A stretch of 64,000 nucleotides of DNA from Actinomycetes bacterium (GTDB lineage: Bacteria; Actinomycetota; Acidimicrobiia; Acidimicrobiales; Acidimicrobiaceae), in the NCBI GenBank assembly GCA_021819725.1, contig JAKAQR010000003.1, positions 83,053 through 147,052 on the forward strand. Direction: 5' to 3'. Made by a program: the position numbers and the translations under genes. Below, in pieces: positions 9,259 to 18,791 of the stretch (its first letter is position 1; every line of letters starts with the position of its first letter). Under the pieces are notes generated by a model, which searched no databases, had not been told where the DNA came from, and saw only the letters and a list, made by a program, of their open reading frames with translations.

Positions 9259-9837
9259 ATGACAGTCTCGACGGATTCAACACCAGGCAGTCATGATGTG
9301 GCAGTGGACGATCGCAGTCGTGAGGAGCTCCTGTTTCGTGAAGCCCGACGGCGCTAACGGCGCAGGCGCCTGATCTGCTGGGCGGGCTTCTTCGTCCTCG
9401 TGTTGGCGATGGTCGGCTATGGGGTCTATGGACAAGAACAAGCCCTTCATCGCAACCCGACAGCAAAGCACCTGGTAGCGACTCCAGTCGCAGATCGGTC
9501 CGTTGCAGTTTTGAACTGCAAGGATGTCGCGGTGGTGGAACCGAAGAACTTCGTGATCTCCTGTGCCGACGGCAATACCATGCTCACCAAAACCCGATGG
9601 ATTCGGTGGAATCGAGGTGATGCCATGGGGACGACGGACTTTGCAATCAATCTCTGCAACCCGAGCTGCTTCGCCTCGAAGATGTCGTTGTTCCCGCAAG
9701 GCACGGTAGTGCTGTCGCGTCCGATGAAGACGCAACACGGGGTTTTGTTTTCGGAGTTGGTGGTCCGCTATCGTGCTGATGGGAAGCTATCGAAGTTCTC
9801 GATGAGTTGGAACGGTGACCCAGCTTTCCGGAGGTAA
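9259..9837 (+). pseudogene. Membrane-anchored secreted-type protein interrupted by an in-frame TAA
   Basis: From ATG 9259, placed by its leaderless promoter, the frame runs 32 codons to RREARRR-like 'EARRR', meets TAA at 9355-9357, and continues in the same frame for 160 codons. The part after the stop holds a membrane anchor (RRLICWAGFFVLVLAMVGYG) and an outer domain of four Cys: 'FVISCADGNTMLTK', 'NLCNPSCF'. This arrangement is found in actinobacterial secreted proteins of unknown function. An uninterrupted gene would give about 192 residues. A GTG at 9400 can start the remaining 145 codons but cuts the anchor in half. Nonsense mutation, recoding or sequence error are all possible. Confidence 0.6.
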
Positions 9838-9938
9838 AACGCAGGCCGGAGGAGCCTTGGCTGTCGGCCCTTTGGGTGTCGCCCGCGTGTAAACCTGCGT
9901 GGCGTTCCATGATGGAGTACCGATTGGCACCACAGTGA

Positions 9939-10337
9939 CTAGGCAAGTGAGCTCAGCATCGCGATCAGCTCGTCACGCTCGTAACCCTGTTTGCGGGCAA
10001 ACGCCAGGAGTTCGGCTGTGCGGGTAAGCACGAGGGAGCGTTCTTGGGTGCCTGCGACTTTAATGGAACGTCCGCGACCCATCTCAATGAGTCCTTCATC
10101 GCGTAGCATTCTCAGCGCTCGCAGAACGGTATTCGGATTGACGCCAAGTTCGGCCGCTAAGTCTCGTGCCTGTGGAATGCGCTGGCCAGGTTTGGCCTCG
10201 CCCTCTGCGATGGCGCGTCGTATCTCTGCGGCAACCTGTTCGTGGAGTGCAGTTGGCTTTGCCCGTGAGACGGGAGGAAGGCTGAGGGCCGCTCCAGGGA
10301 CTGCATGTGTCTGGTCAACGTCAGGAGTGGAAGTCAT
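9939..10337 (-). CDS. GntR-family transcriptional regulator (short YtrA-like)
   Basis: A 132-residue regulator with a winged helix in the middle: 'LHEQVAAEIRRAIAEGEAKPG' followed by 'QRIPQARDLAAELGVNPNTV' and 'LRALRMLRDEGLIEMGRGRS'. Only a short helical tail follows, without a ligand-binding FCD or UTRA domain, which is typical of the YtrA subfamily. These usually repress ABC-transporter operons in response to cell-envelope stress, but no such operon is adjacent. I place the start at ATG 10337, because a perfect operator-like palindrome and a TACAAT box lie immediately upstream; a longer frame to 10436 would bury both. Confidence 0.8.
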   Translation of the reverse strand: MTSTPDVDQTHAVPGAALSLPPVSRAKPTALHEQVAAEIRRAIAEGEAKPGQRIPQARDLAAELGVNPNTVLRALRMLRDEGLIEMGRGRSIKVAGTQERSLVLTRTAELLAFARKQGYERDELIAMLSSLA

Positions 10338-10340
10338 AAC

Positions 10341-10365
10341 GCTAACTATGTTAGCTTCATTGTAG
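10341..10365 (-). promoter_or_regulatory. Promoter and palindromic operator of the GntR gene
   Basis: On the minus strand a TACAAT -10 box (10360-10365) precedes GCTAAC-ATA-GTTAGC (10341-10355), a perfect 6-3-6 palindrome that would cover the transcription start. This layout suggests autorepression by the GntR protein encoded immediately downstream. Confidence 0.55.
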
Positions 10366-10535
10366 CAGTCTGGGTGCGGGCTACTCATCGAGCCCGAGCC
10401 GAGCGAAGGCCCATAGACGACGCTCTGACGGGTCACGGATTGATCGAGGGTTCTCGCGCATGGACGTGGTTGCGGGTCTGAACCTTGAGTATCGGCGATG
10501 GCGCGCTGGCATCCACGGTGCTATCGCGATAGCGC

Positions 10536-13500
10536 TTGGTAGCATGGAGACAAGGCCAACTGGCTAGCTGCCGCACCAACGAGGAGGTGTCTCGACTGTT
10601 ATCGCATACCGCAACCTGTCTGGCCAAGGCCATGGCACTCCAGTGGGGTTTGACGACGAAAAAACTGAGCTACGAGGTGCTGGACTCGATGGTCCGCGCT
10701 GGCATCGTGGATGGCCCGATCACCAAGACCAAATCGGATGCCGCATGGATAGAGCTCGATGTGGCTGGCTATCTGCTATCGGATCGCGTGGCGGGCTATG
10801 CAAAAATTGCGGGCGAACTCGGCAATGATCTGTACTTTGAGCTGATCGAGACGGTTCATCACTCGGAGCTCGTTGGGGTGCTGCGGAGTGCCGGTTATCG
10901 TGCCTATGCCATGGATCGGTATCTCGACATCGGTCGACTCCGTCTGAACGCAATGCGACGGCCCGGATCAGCCAATGAGCACGCGCGATACGCAATGCAT
11001 GGCCTAGAGGCCGACGAGCTGCGAGAGGCATTCTTTGATCGTTTCGATCCTCGCCTCTTTGAGAACCTGGCACCAGAGTGGAGCGAACTCGTCGCCGCTC
11101 AGGCGTTGGCAAGCCACCTCTGGGACTTCGATGCCTCCGTGATGGATATGGTTCAAGTCCTATTAGATCAAGAGTTTGTCGACCCTCAGCTCCATTTGGC
11201 GCTGGCCCAAGTTCTCTTCCTTCGAGGACAGATTGATCAGGTGCAATCCTACATCGGCGATGAACTGGGATTGTATGCGCCATTCTTTGATGCCTTGGAG
11301 CTGATCCGGTCTGGGGAGTACGCGTTGGGGGCCCAGACCTACGCCAGCGCCATGGCTGGCTACACCAAGGTGACCCGCACCCGCTCTGCGCCCCTATATC
11401 CCGTGACGGAATTCTGGTATCCAATGGCGTTGCTAGCCTCCGGCACTGCTGCCGATCTGGAACGAGCGCTGAAGTACTGTATCGCCAGTTCCCACTCGAA
11501 GAACCCTCCTCGGTTCTCTCTCTTTGGTAAGTGGGCACATGCGATCCGAGTGCGGCTCGGACGAGAGGGACTTGACCCCGACGTCTTTGTCCAGCCGTAC
11601 GCCCGTGGTCTCGATGCACTGTCCGATCTCTTGTTGATCAACTGGTTAGCACCTGAACTGGAGTCGGTACGATCCAAAACGGGTGAACATCTCCAGCGTG
11701 CGCACGATCGAGCGCAGGCGGTCTTCGCGCCCTGTGGCTTTGTTCGATTAGTCGAATTGACTACAACGGCCTTTGTGCATGCCACCGGGGGAGAGGATGC
11801 TGCTCCCTTCTTTGTCGGTGCGCCCCAACCCCACTGGCAACTGGTGCTCGACTCCCTCCGTGCTCTTGGAGAGGAGGCACCCGAGCGTATAAGTCGCTAT
11901 GTGTGGATGATCAACCAAACAGGCAATGGACATCTCCGTTCCGTCGAACCGTGTCTTCAGACCAAGGGAGTCCGTGGATGGGGTAAGCCCAAGACTGTGA
12001 GCTTGGCACGTTTGGTATCTGACAGTGAGCTTCCTGGCGAAGATGCCCGGGTGCTGCGCTCAATCCGCAAACTCTCCGGCGGTGGCGGTGGTCGTTATGA
12101 ACTGGATCTCGGTGCGGCCATGATGAGCCTGATTGGACACCCTCGGGTTGTCTTGAATACCGACCCGGATCGGTTTATCGAGGTCGTGGAGGGTCGTCCT
12201 GAAATAGTGGTGGCACGTACCGATGATGGACTCGAGGTGAGGGTCGAACCGCCGTCGCTTGCCGATCTCGTCGATCAAGCCAACGCGACAAGTTGGGGTC
12301 GGGCTCCAGATGCAGAGATCTTACGCGTGATGGTGGAGCCCCCCTCTCGGCTCGTGGTGATCCGGCTCTCGAAGGCCCAACGGCAGGCGATTCAGCTGAT
12401 GGGCAAGCGCTTCCAAGTCCCTCGTGAGGCTGTTCGAGATATGGACTCAACGTTAGCGGCTCTGAGCGCTCACTTCGAGATCCAGTCTGACGAAGTCGTC
12501 ACGGGGCGATTGGTCGACGCAGTCTCGAAACTCCGCTGTGAACTCAAACCGCAGGGAGAGGGGATCACCATGCGCATTGTGGCAGCCCCACTCGGACCGC
12601 AGGGTCCACGATTGGTTCCTGGTGTCGGGCGTGCCAAAGTGGTGGCAAGGATCGACGCAGAGACGGTGGCGACGACTCGTGATCTCGATTGGGAGGCAGA
12701 GCTCGCCAACAGAGTCATTGAGGCACTGGGGGTCGCTCACGGCGATATCGCGAATGAGATCGACTTCCCCACGGCAGACGAGGCACTAGATGCACTCGAG
12801 ACGCTCAACGCCTTTCTTGATGAACTAGATCTTGACTGGCCCAAGGGCAAGGCGATTCAGGTGCTCTCGCCCGGTTTAGGTGCACTACGGGTCTCGGTGT
12901 CGAGTCAGAAGGACTGGTTGGCGGTCAGAGGCGGGATAGCGCTCGACGACGAGAAGGTGTTCGCGCTCAAAGAGCTGATGACTGCTGCCACCAGTGGTGC
13001 GAAGTTTGTGACGCTCAAGGAGGGTCAGTACCTCGCTTTAACCGGATCGTTGAAGGAGAGGGTCCTTGAACTCGCGGCAATTACCGATAACTCTGGTAAG
13101 GAGATCAAAGCCTCCAAGTTGGCGGTCGGGGCCCTTGAGGAGCTTACCGATGGGGCCACTGCGACGTTTGATACGAGCGCGGCGCAGCTCATCGAGCGGT
13201 TGCACCAGGCCCAGAAGTTGGTTCCTCTTGTCCCTTCAACCCTCGAAGCGGAGCTACGACCCTACCAACGTGAGGGTTTTGCCTGGGCGATTCGTCTGGC
13301 TGAGGCAGGGTTTGGTGCGTGTCTCGCCGATGACATGGGATTGGGCAAGACACTCCAGGCGCTGGCGGTGGCGCTTGCACGGGTGCGAAGCGACGGTGAC
13401 CCGACGCTGGTAGTCTGTCCGACCTCGGTGGTGGACAACTGGATCAACGAGACGTTGCGTTTTGCCCCCACACTCAACCCGATCAACTTCGCTCGGGCAG

Positions 13501-14636
13501 ATCGATCGAGGGTGGTTGCCGATGCAAGCGGCCACGATGTCCTTGTCGTCTCCTACAGCGTTGTGATCCAAGACGAGGATCTACTCTCCTCGCGTCACTG
13601 GAGGACGCTCATCGTCGATGAGGCCCAGGCGATCAAAAACATCGCTGCAAAGCGTACGCAAGCGCTGAGTGGTCTCGATGCGGACTTCAAGATGGCGCTA
13701 TCGGGTACACCGATCGAAAATCACTTGACCGAACTCTATTCGATCGTGAATTTCCTCAATCCAGGGCTGTTAGGGACCCCCACACAGTTCGGGAGACGAT
13801 TCGTGACGCCAGTGGAGCGTGATAAGGATCAAAGTGCGCGGCGGCGTCTTCGAAAAATAGTCGGCCCCTTTGTGCTGCGACGCTTGAAGACCGATGTGCT
13901 CACCGACTTGCCACCAAGAACCGAACTCACACTGACGGTGGAGCCACGAGAAGATGAGGCACACTTCTATGAGGCGATGCGCCTGCGCGCGATCGAGGCC
14001 GCCGAGGTGGCTCTTGAACACAATGAGGCCCAAGCTAGCTTCCATATCCTCGCAGAGCTCACGCGACTCCGTCGGGCCGCCTGCGATATCCGGTTGGCTG
14101 AACCCACCTTTGGTGTCGTAGGTTCCAAGGTGGAGGCGCTCTTGGAGCTCGCGAGTGAAATCCAAGACAACGGACATCAGGCACTTGTGTTTTCACAGTT
14201 TGTTGACTTTCTCTCGCTCCTGCGTCAGGCCTTTGATGCGGCGGGACTTCGTTACCAATACCTCGATGGGTCGACACCGGCAAGTCAACGAGCGCGTGAG
14301 GTGGAAAGCTTCCAGTCAGGAGACGCGAACTTCTTCCTCATCAGCATCAAGGCGGGCGGGGTCGGTCTGAATCTCACAGCGGCTGATTACGTGATTATCG
14401 CTGATCCGTGGTGGAACCCTGCGGTCGAGGAGCAGGCGATGGGTAGGGCGCATCGTATTGGCCAGAGCCGACCAGTGACCTCGTATCGGCTGATTGCGCG
14501 GGGGACGATCGAGGAGACCATCACCGAACTGCATGCATCCAAGCTCGCCTTGGCCGAGGGAGTCCTTGGTGAGGACGAATCGATGGGGTCGCTTCCGTCA
14601 GCCCGCGATCTCATCGAGTTGATGTACGAACGGTAA
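10536..14636 (+). CDS. SNF2-family DEAD/DEAH-box helicase
   Basis: A 1366-residue protein whose last 470 residues form a Swi2/Snf2 ATPase. 'LRPYQREGFAWAIRL' is followed by Walker A DDMGLGKT (about residue 931), the DEAQ box 'LIVDEAQAIKN' (about 1026) and 'MALSGTPIENHLTELYSIVN'. The second lobe has 'QYLDGSTPASQRAREVESF', 'KAGGVGLNLTAADYVI' and 'QAMGRAHRIGQSRPVTSYRL'. Such proteins translocate on duplex DNA and remodel complexes in repair or phage defence. The 900-residue N-terminal part is not recognisable. TTG 10536 is the upstream-most start; ATG 10632 (MALQWGL) is an alternative. No methylase or nuclease neighbour is present. Confidence 0.9.
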   Translation: MVAWRQGQLASCRTNEEVSRLLSHTATCLAKAMALQWGLTTKKLSYEVLDSMVRAGIVDGPITKTKSDAAWIELDVAGYLLSDRVAGYAKIAGELGNDLYFELIETVHHSELVGVLRSAGYRAYAMDRYLDIGRLRLNAMRRPGSANEHARYAMHGLEADELREAFFDRFDPRLFENLAPEWSELVAAQALASHLWDFDASVMDMVQVLLDQEFVDPQLHLALAQVLFLRGQIDQVQSYIGDELGLYAPFFDALELIRSGEYALGAQTYASAMAGYTKVTRTRSAPLYPVTEFWYPMALLASGTAADLERALKYCIASSHSKNPPRFSLFGKWAHAIRVRLGREGLDPDVFVQPYARGLDALSDLLLINWLAPELESVRSKTGEHLQRAHDRAQAVFAPCGFVRLVELTTTAFVHATGGEDAAPFFVGAPQPHWQLVLDSLRALGEEAPERISRYVWMINQTGNGHLRSVEPCLQTKGVRGWGKPKTVSLARLVSDSELPGEDARVLRSIRKLSGGGGGRYELDLGAAMMSLIGHPRVVLNTDPDRFIEVVEGRPEIVVARTDDGLEVRVEPPSLADLVDQANATSWGRAPDAEILRVMVEPPSRLVVIRLSKAQRQAIQLMGKRFQVPREAVRDMDSTLAALSAHFEIQSDEVVTGRLVDAVSKLRCELKPQGEGITMRIVAAPLGPQGPRLVPGVGRAKVVARIDAETVATTRDLDWEAELANRVIEALGVAHGDIANEIDFPTADEALDALETLNAFLDELDLDWPKGKAIQVLSPGLGALRVSVSSQKDWLAVRGGIALDDEKVFALKELMTAATSGAKFVTLKEGQYLALTGSLKERVLELAAITDNSGKEIKASKLAVGALEELTDGATATFDTSAAQLIERLHQAQKLVPLVPSTLEAELRPYQREGFAWAIRLAEAGFGACLADDMGLGKTLQALAVALARVRSDGDPTLVVCPTSVVDNWINETLRFAPTLNPINFARADRSRVVADASGHDVLVVSYSVVIQDEDLLSSRHWRTLIVDEAQAIKNIAAKRTQALSGLDADFKMALSGTPIENHLTELYSIVNFLNPGLLGTPTQFGRRFVTPVERDKDQSARRRLRKIVGPFVLRRLKTDVLTDLPPRTELTLTVEPREDEAHFYEAMRLRAIEAAEVALEHNEAQASFHILAELTRLRRAACDIRLAEPTFGVVGSKVEALLELASEIQDNGHQALVFSQFVDFLSLLRQAFDAAGLRYQYLDGSTPASQRAREVESFQSGDANFFLISIKAGGVGLNLTAADYVIIADPWWNPAVEEQAMGRAHRIGQSRPVTSYRLIARGTIEETITELHASKLALAEGVLGEDESMGSLPSARDLIELMYER

Positions 14637-14800
14637 GTCCAGTACTCCTCGCGTTGGCTTCGGTTGGCCGCGCAGGAGGGATGCTCCATGAGAGGTGTGG
14701 TTCGCGTCGTCGACGCGTATCTTGGCTCTCTGGTCCTGCCCATAGTTTGCCTCTCAGAAACCCCTCTGGATGACGCACGAGACGAGTGAGATGCGGCGAT

Positions 14801-16057
14801 CTATTGCGTCTCGGTATAGGGAGTAGGAACTCGACGAAAGATACTGTAAATGACGATATCGTAGGCTGCTTTGAGTCCGCCCGCTATGACGAAGGGATAC
14901 GCAAAGAGCGAGGTACTCGAGAGAAAGACTCCTGCGATGAGTGGTGACGCTCCCGTTCCGAGACTCCGTGCGCCATTGGTTGTCGCGGCGAGGTACCCGC
15001 GATCCTCGGCATCGACGATCGCCATCGTGTAGGCCTGGCGGGTGGGGACGTCCATCTGCGACAGCATGTGACGTGCAAGTAGGACCACTGCAGCGAGGAG
15101 GCCTGTGGGGGCAAAGGGTACAAGTGCGAGGAGAATGTTGGAGGGTAAGTGAGTGAAAACCATGGTGTTCAAGAGCCCAAAGCGTTTGGAGATTGAGGCG
15201 GCTACCAAGGATGACAGTGCGGAGAAAAGGTTGGTACCAAAAAAGAGCAGCCCGATCTGGGTGAGGTCAAAGCCAAACTTGACACGAAACCAGTAGACGA
15301 GGAGCCCTTGCACAATCAAACCTCCTCCAAAGGCATCCACGGTGAACAGAGCGGTGAGCGTGCGGACCACCTTGCGGACCTGGGGTGTCGGGCGATGGCG
15401 GGGTTGCGACTGCACGGCCTCAGGGTCGTTGATGATCTGTTCCACCGAGTTCGGAACCACCGCATAGAGAATGAGTTGGATCAGGGCGATTGCGCTATAG
15501 GCGAGGACAACGACGCGAAACAGGCCAGTTGAGATCTCTGAGGCATGCCCTAGCCCGAAGCCGAGCAGGGCGGCGATCAATGCACCAACCGCGGTGGCCG
15601 TGTAGCCGACCAAGGTGAACCAGGCATAGGTCTTCGTGCGTGCGTGTCCCTTGACAAGTTTCGAGAGCATCGCCTGTTCGATACCGAGGAAGAGTCCGAC
15701 CTCCTTGCCGGTTGGAGAGATGCTGCCCAGGATGATGATGACGCCGAGGAGGAGTGGCTCCTTGGTCACCAGGAGGAAGGGAGCGGCGACGAACCAGAGA
15801 AACGAACTGAGCATGAGCAGCCGACGCCGGCCGAAGTGGTCGACGTAACGACCAATGAAGAGGGAGATCAGTGACGACCCGAGTAGCGCGACGGTGAACA
15901 AAGCTCCAATCTCAAGAGCCGAGATATGTTGTTCGTGCCAGTAGAGCGGCAGGATGATGGCAATCACACCAAAGCCCACTTCGCGCAGGGCCCGAGCGAT
16001 CAGCAGAAACCAGGCTGCTCGGTCCCTTGGCGTCGGCTCCTCGTTGTTCTTGGTCAT
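14801..16057 (-). CDS. MFS transporter
   Basis: A 418-residue permease with twelve predicted helices. The loop-2 signature 'GRYVDHFGRRRLLMLSSF' (about residues 70-87) is present, and a second-half loop reads 'ASISKRFGLLNTMVF'. The central cytoplasmic loop (about residues 215-235) is basic and Pro-rich. It resembles drug-efflux-type MFS proteins of the DHA1 group, but the substrate cannot be read from sequence. The ATG at 16057 has only a weak AAGAAAG site. It ends about 165 bases after the end of the helicase gene and is convergent to it. Confidence 0.88.
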   Translation of the reverse strand: MTKNNEEPTPRDRAAWFLLIARALREVGFGVIAIILPLYWHEQHISALEIGALFTVALLGSSLISLFIGRYVDHFGRRRLLMLSSFLWFVAAPFLLVTKEPLLLGVIIILGSISPTGKEVGLFLGIEQAMLSKLVKGHARTKTYAWFTLVGYTATAVGALIAALLGFGLGHASEISTGLFRVVVLAYSAIALIQLILYAVVPNSVEQIINDPEAVQSQPRHRPTPQVRKVVRTLTALFTVDAFGGGLIVQGLLVYWFRVKFGFDLTQIGLLFFGTNLFSALSSLVAASISKRFGLLNTMVFTHLPSNILLALVPFAPTGLLAAVVLLARHMLSQMDVPTRQAYTMAIVDAEDRGYLAATTNGARSLGTGASPLIAGVFLSSTSLFAYPFVIAGGLKAAYDIVIYSIFRRVPTPYTETQ

Positions 16058-16362
16058 GTTGTGTACTTTCTTGTCCGGGAGTGCCCTCTTTCTTTCCAGT
16101 ACAACCTAGCCAACGACACCGGAGGTTGTGTAGGCACCTAGGAGGTGTCTTGATCGTACGATCGTTGTCAGTTGTGTCTGCTGGCGTGGCGGTCGAGGTT
16201 GATCAATGCCTTCGTCCGGTCGCTAAAAGCGCATTGCCTGTTCGGTGGGAAGGAGAAAGTGAGTGGGAAAATGATTGCAGTTACCAAGGAAATAGCAACC
16301 GCTACCTACGCATTTCCTAAGGATTCGCGTTCTAAGGACGGAATGAGCGTGCCGAGAGAAGT
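16058..16362. other. Divergent promoter region between MFS permease and desaturase
   Basis: About 305 bases that must contain both divergent promoters. I cannot assign -35/-10 pairs with confidence, and no open frame looks coding. Confidence 0.4.
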
Positions 16363-17091
16363 ATGCTTAGCAGGGTGCTATTTGCCCTCATTTTCGCCTT
16401 CTTTATCACCCAGCTCTCGATTCTTTTGACAACGGTCTATTTGCACCGCACACTATCGCACAAGGCGCTAAAGCTAGCTCCTGCGGCTGAGTTCGTAGTC
16501 CGACTGCTGCTGTGGCTCACGACCGGGATTCAGCGTCGCGAGTGGGTTGGAGTCCATCGGATCCATCACGCGCACACCGACGTCGCGGGAGACCCACACT
16601 CACCGATCGTTGAGAGCTACTGGAAGATCCAGCTCCTTAACCTCTTCTACTATCGACGGGCCGCCAAAAACAGGGAAGCCATCGAGCGGGTTACCAAGGA
16701 TCTCCAACCTGATCGCTGGGATCGGTATGTATTTTCGCACTCGTACCTCGGTCTCGGTCTTGGGGTTGGGATCTTGGTCGCGCTTTTTGGGGTTGAGTTA
16801 GCCGTCATTATTTCTGTTGTCCATCTGGTGCTCTACCTCACCTTGAGTGCTGCGGTGAATGCAATAGGCCATCGATTTGGCAAGAGGCCTTTCCAGAATT
16901 TGGCCACAAATAATCAGTGGCTTGCGTTCCTGACCTTCGGCGAAGGGCTGCATAATAATCATCATGAGCTTCCCACTGCGGCCAAACTGTCCTTTCACGC
17001 ACCCCAGGTAGACCTTGGCTGGTATGTGATCAGATCGCTTGAGCGGCTTCATCTGGCAAAAGTTAGGACGCTCAAACGCGGTCTTGTCTGA
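16363..17091 (+). CDS. Membrane fatty acid desaturase (stearoyl-CoA desaturase type)
   Basis: A 242-residue di-iron membrane enzyme. The three histidine boxes are HRTLSH (from about residue 28), HRIHHAHTD (from about 65) and HNNHHEL (from about 196), which coordinate the two irons in acyl-CoA delta-9 desaturases. Hydrophobic segments lie around residues 2-24, 45-60 and 125-165. It is shorter than the 300-residue norm and has no cytochrome b5 or ferredoxin-reductase domain, so electrons must come from a separate carrier. It would introduce a double bond into membrane acyl chains. The ATG at 16363 follows GAGAGAAG. Confidence 0.87.
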   Translation: MLSRVLFALIFAFFITQLSILLTTVYLHRTLSHKALKLAPAAEFVVRLLLWLTTGIQRREWVGVHRIHHAHTDVAGDPHSPIVESYWKIQLLNLFYYRRAAKNREAIERVTKDLQPDRWDRYVFSHSYLGLGLGVGILVALFGVELAVIISVVHLVLYLTLSAAVNAIGHRFGKRPFQNLATNNQWLAFLTFGEGLHNNHHELPTAAKLSFHAPQVDLGWYVIRSLERLHLAKVRTLKRGLV

Positions 17092-17241
17092 CCCTGACGG
17101 CGTCGCGCTACTGGGAGCGTGAGGCGGCGTTGGTGCTGTCTCGACCAGGTCGGTGACAGCGTGTGGATGGACGGATGCGTGACTAGGCCCCTCATGACAT
17201 TCCATGTGCCCCAGGCGACACGGGCCCTGCAGGTGCTCGCT

Positions 17242-17291
17242 AATTCAGCGCTGGCGAAGCGTAGCCCTCAATTCAGCGCTGGCGAAGCGTA
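17242..17291. repeat. 28-bp tandem direct repeat, two copies
   Basis: AATTCAGCGCTGGCGAAGCGTA occurs at 17242-17263 and again, identically, at 17270-17291, with a period of 28. Shorter repeats of CGTACTCCT follow at 17288 and 17304. The repeat lies between two convergent genes, outside any coding frame. Confidence 0.85.
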
Positions 17292-17378
17292 CTCCTAGAG
17301 TAACGTACTCCTCAGGAAGGGGCATCGTCAGTAGCTCGTTCGGGCACTGGGGAAGTCGTCGTCTCTACCCATGCTGGC

Positions 17379-18632
17379 CTATGCATGTAGGACGCGCCAC
17401 CAACGGCTCGGTGGGGGTATCGCACCAGTGGTGACGATGGCAATGCGTTCGGTATGCATCGGCCAGCTGAGCACCAGGTAGCCCGCGACCGCCCCTGCAG
17501 GACGGCCGATCAAGTGAGGTGCACTGGTGAGCCGGACCTGATAGGTGATCGCTTGCCCAGGCCACAGGGCTACCTTGAGTGGCCGGGTGAGCATCAGTTC
17601 GACCGGCGATCTCATGCGCCCGAGCCAAGGAATCCGAAGGGAACCAATCCGTTGGTGCGCCCTGACACCGTCAATGCGAACAACGCCAGACCCAACCTCA
17701 TCTGCGAGTTGCTCGGCAATGCTCGCTGCATGATGGAGTGAGGCGGGCCCCTGTTGGTCGAGGACGACGGCAACCGCCGGGAAGGAGCCGGATGGGCTCC
17801 GCTCCTCGGTGGCGATAGCGGCACACCCGCCAGACCAAATGGTGTAGCCCGATTTGATGCCAATCACGTTAGCCGTTCCAATTCGGGCGACAATATTGGG
17901 CAGGGTGCCAATCAGTGGCAGCGTGACCGTATGCTCATCGACGATCTGATCAAAGACGGCGTTGCGCATGTCCATCGCTGCGATGGAAGCGACGGCTTGC
18001 GCGGTGGCTTTGGTTGCCGGGTTGAAGCCACTAGCGTCAGCAAAATGGGTGTTGGTGAGGCCCAAGCGAGTCGCGGTTTGGTTCATCTGCGCTACAAAGG
18101 AGTCCTGAGAGCCAGCGACCCAGGAGGCGAGCAGTTGGGCGACGTTGTTAGCTGAACGTGTCAGGAGCGCCTGAAGCAGCTGATATTCGGTCAGCTGCTC
18201 CCCGGCGGTGACCTCAACCGAAGATTGATCCTGGGCGACGTCGTCGTAGTACTGTTGCTCATCGGTGGAGGTCATGGTCAGAGTCGGTCCTTGCGATCCG
18301 ACGGCCAGTGGATGACGCTCCAGGACGAGATAGGCGGTCATCAGCTTCGCCAGGCTTGCAATGGGCACCGGACGTTGGTCGGGGGTTGATGCGAGGGCAT
18401 TCACGGCTAGCGAAGGGATGGCCACGGCGGCCTGTCCTTGGGTGGGCCAGTGGAGCTTGGGCGGAGCACCCGTTGCAACCAGCGTGGTTGGTGGGTTGAG
18501 TGAGATCTTTATCGGCGGGAGTGTTGCCTGTGAGCGAAACTCGAAGACGATGCCGATCGTGAGGGCAAGAGCGCCCAAGGCGAGCGTTGTGAGCAGAACC
18601 GTCCGGTGTCGTTGCAGGAAAGACGAGTGCAT
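17379..18632 (-). CDS. D-alanyl-D-alanine carboxypeptidase (peptidase S11)
   Basis: A 417-residue envelope enzyme with an N-terminal membrane anchor (VLLTTLALGALALTIGIVFE). The penicillin-binding catalytic motifs are SLAK (Ser near residue 95), SAN in 'RSANNVAQLL' (about 157) and KSG in 'IGIKSGYTIWSGG' (about 260), the usual KTG box with Ser. It trims the terminal D-Ala of peptidoglycan stem peptides and is a beta-lactam target. The ATG at 18632 lies about ten bases after a TAGCCT -10 box, so the transcript should have a very short leader. The C-terminal 130 residues form a weakly conserved beta-rich extension. Confidence 0.9.
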   Translation of the reverse strand: MHSSFLQRHRTVLLTTLALGALALTIGIVFEFRSQATLPPIKISLNPPTTLVATGAPPKLHWPTQGQAAVAIPSLAVNALASTPDQRPVPIASLAKLMTAYLVLERHPLAVGSQGPTLTMTSTDEQQYYDDVAQDQSSVEVTAGEQLTEYQLLQALLTRSANNVAQLLASWVAGSQDSFVAQMNQTATRLGLTNTHFADASGFNPATKATAQAVASIAAMDMRNAVFDQIVDEHTVTLPLIGTLPNIVARIGTANVIGIKSGYTIWSGGCAAIATEERSPSGSFPAVAVVLDQQGPASLHHAASIAEQLADEVGSGVVRIDGVRAHQRIGSLRIPWLGRMRSPVELMLTRPLKVALWPGQAITYQVRLTSAPHLIGRPAGAVAGYLVLSWPMHTERIAIVTTGAIPPPSRWWRVLHA

Positions 18633-18779
18633 TTGGGTGCCAAGGCTAGCATGCCCAACGACATGATTGGTATCGGCGATGGCCGGGTCAATGGGCCAGT
18701 GTTAAGGCGATTGTCGTCTGATGGGCAGAGAGCTTAAAGCTTGTCCTCGTTCTTATGACTGGAGTTGGCCCTATCGGGG

Positions 18780-18785
18780 TATGGT
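18780..18785 (+). promoter_or_regulatory. -10 box TATGGT of a leaderless gene
   Basis: TATGGT, then six bases (GGATCC), then ATG 18792. It fits the leaderless TANNNT layout and selects ATG 18792 over a TTG at 18765. Confidence 0.5.
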
Positions 18786-18791
18786 GGATCC

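Noticed and set aside
9839..9900. ACGCAGG...CCTGCGT inverted repeat as a terminator
   Set aside because: Arms of only 7 bp, 48 bases apart, without a T-tract.
10436..10633. Minus-strand open frame overlapping the helicase start
   Set aside because: It has no ribosome site, no recognisable motif, and overlaps the N-terminus of the helicase.
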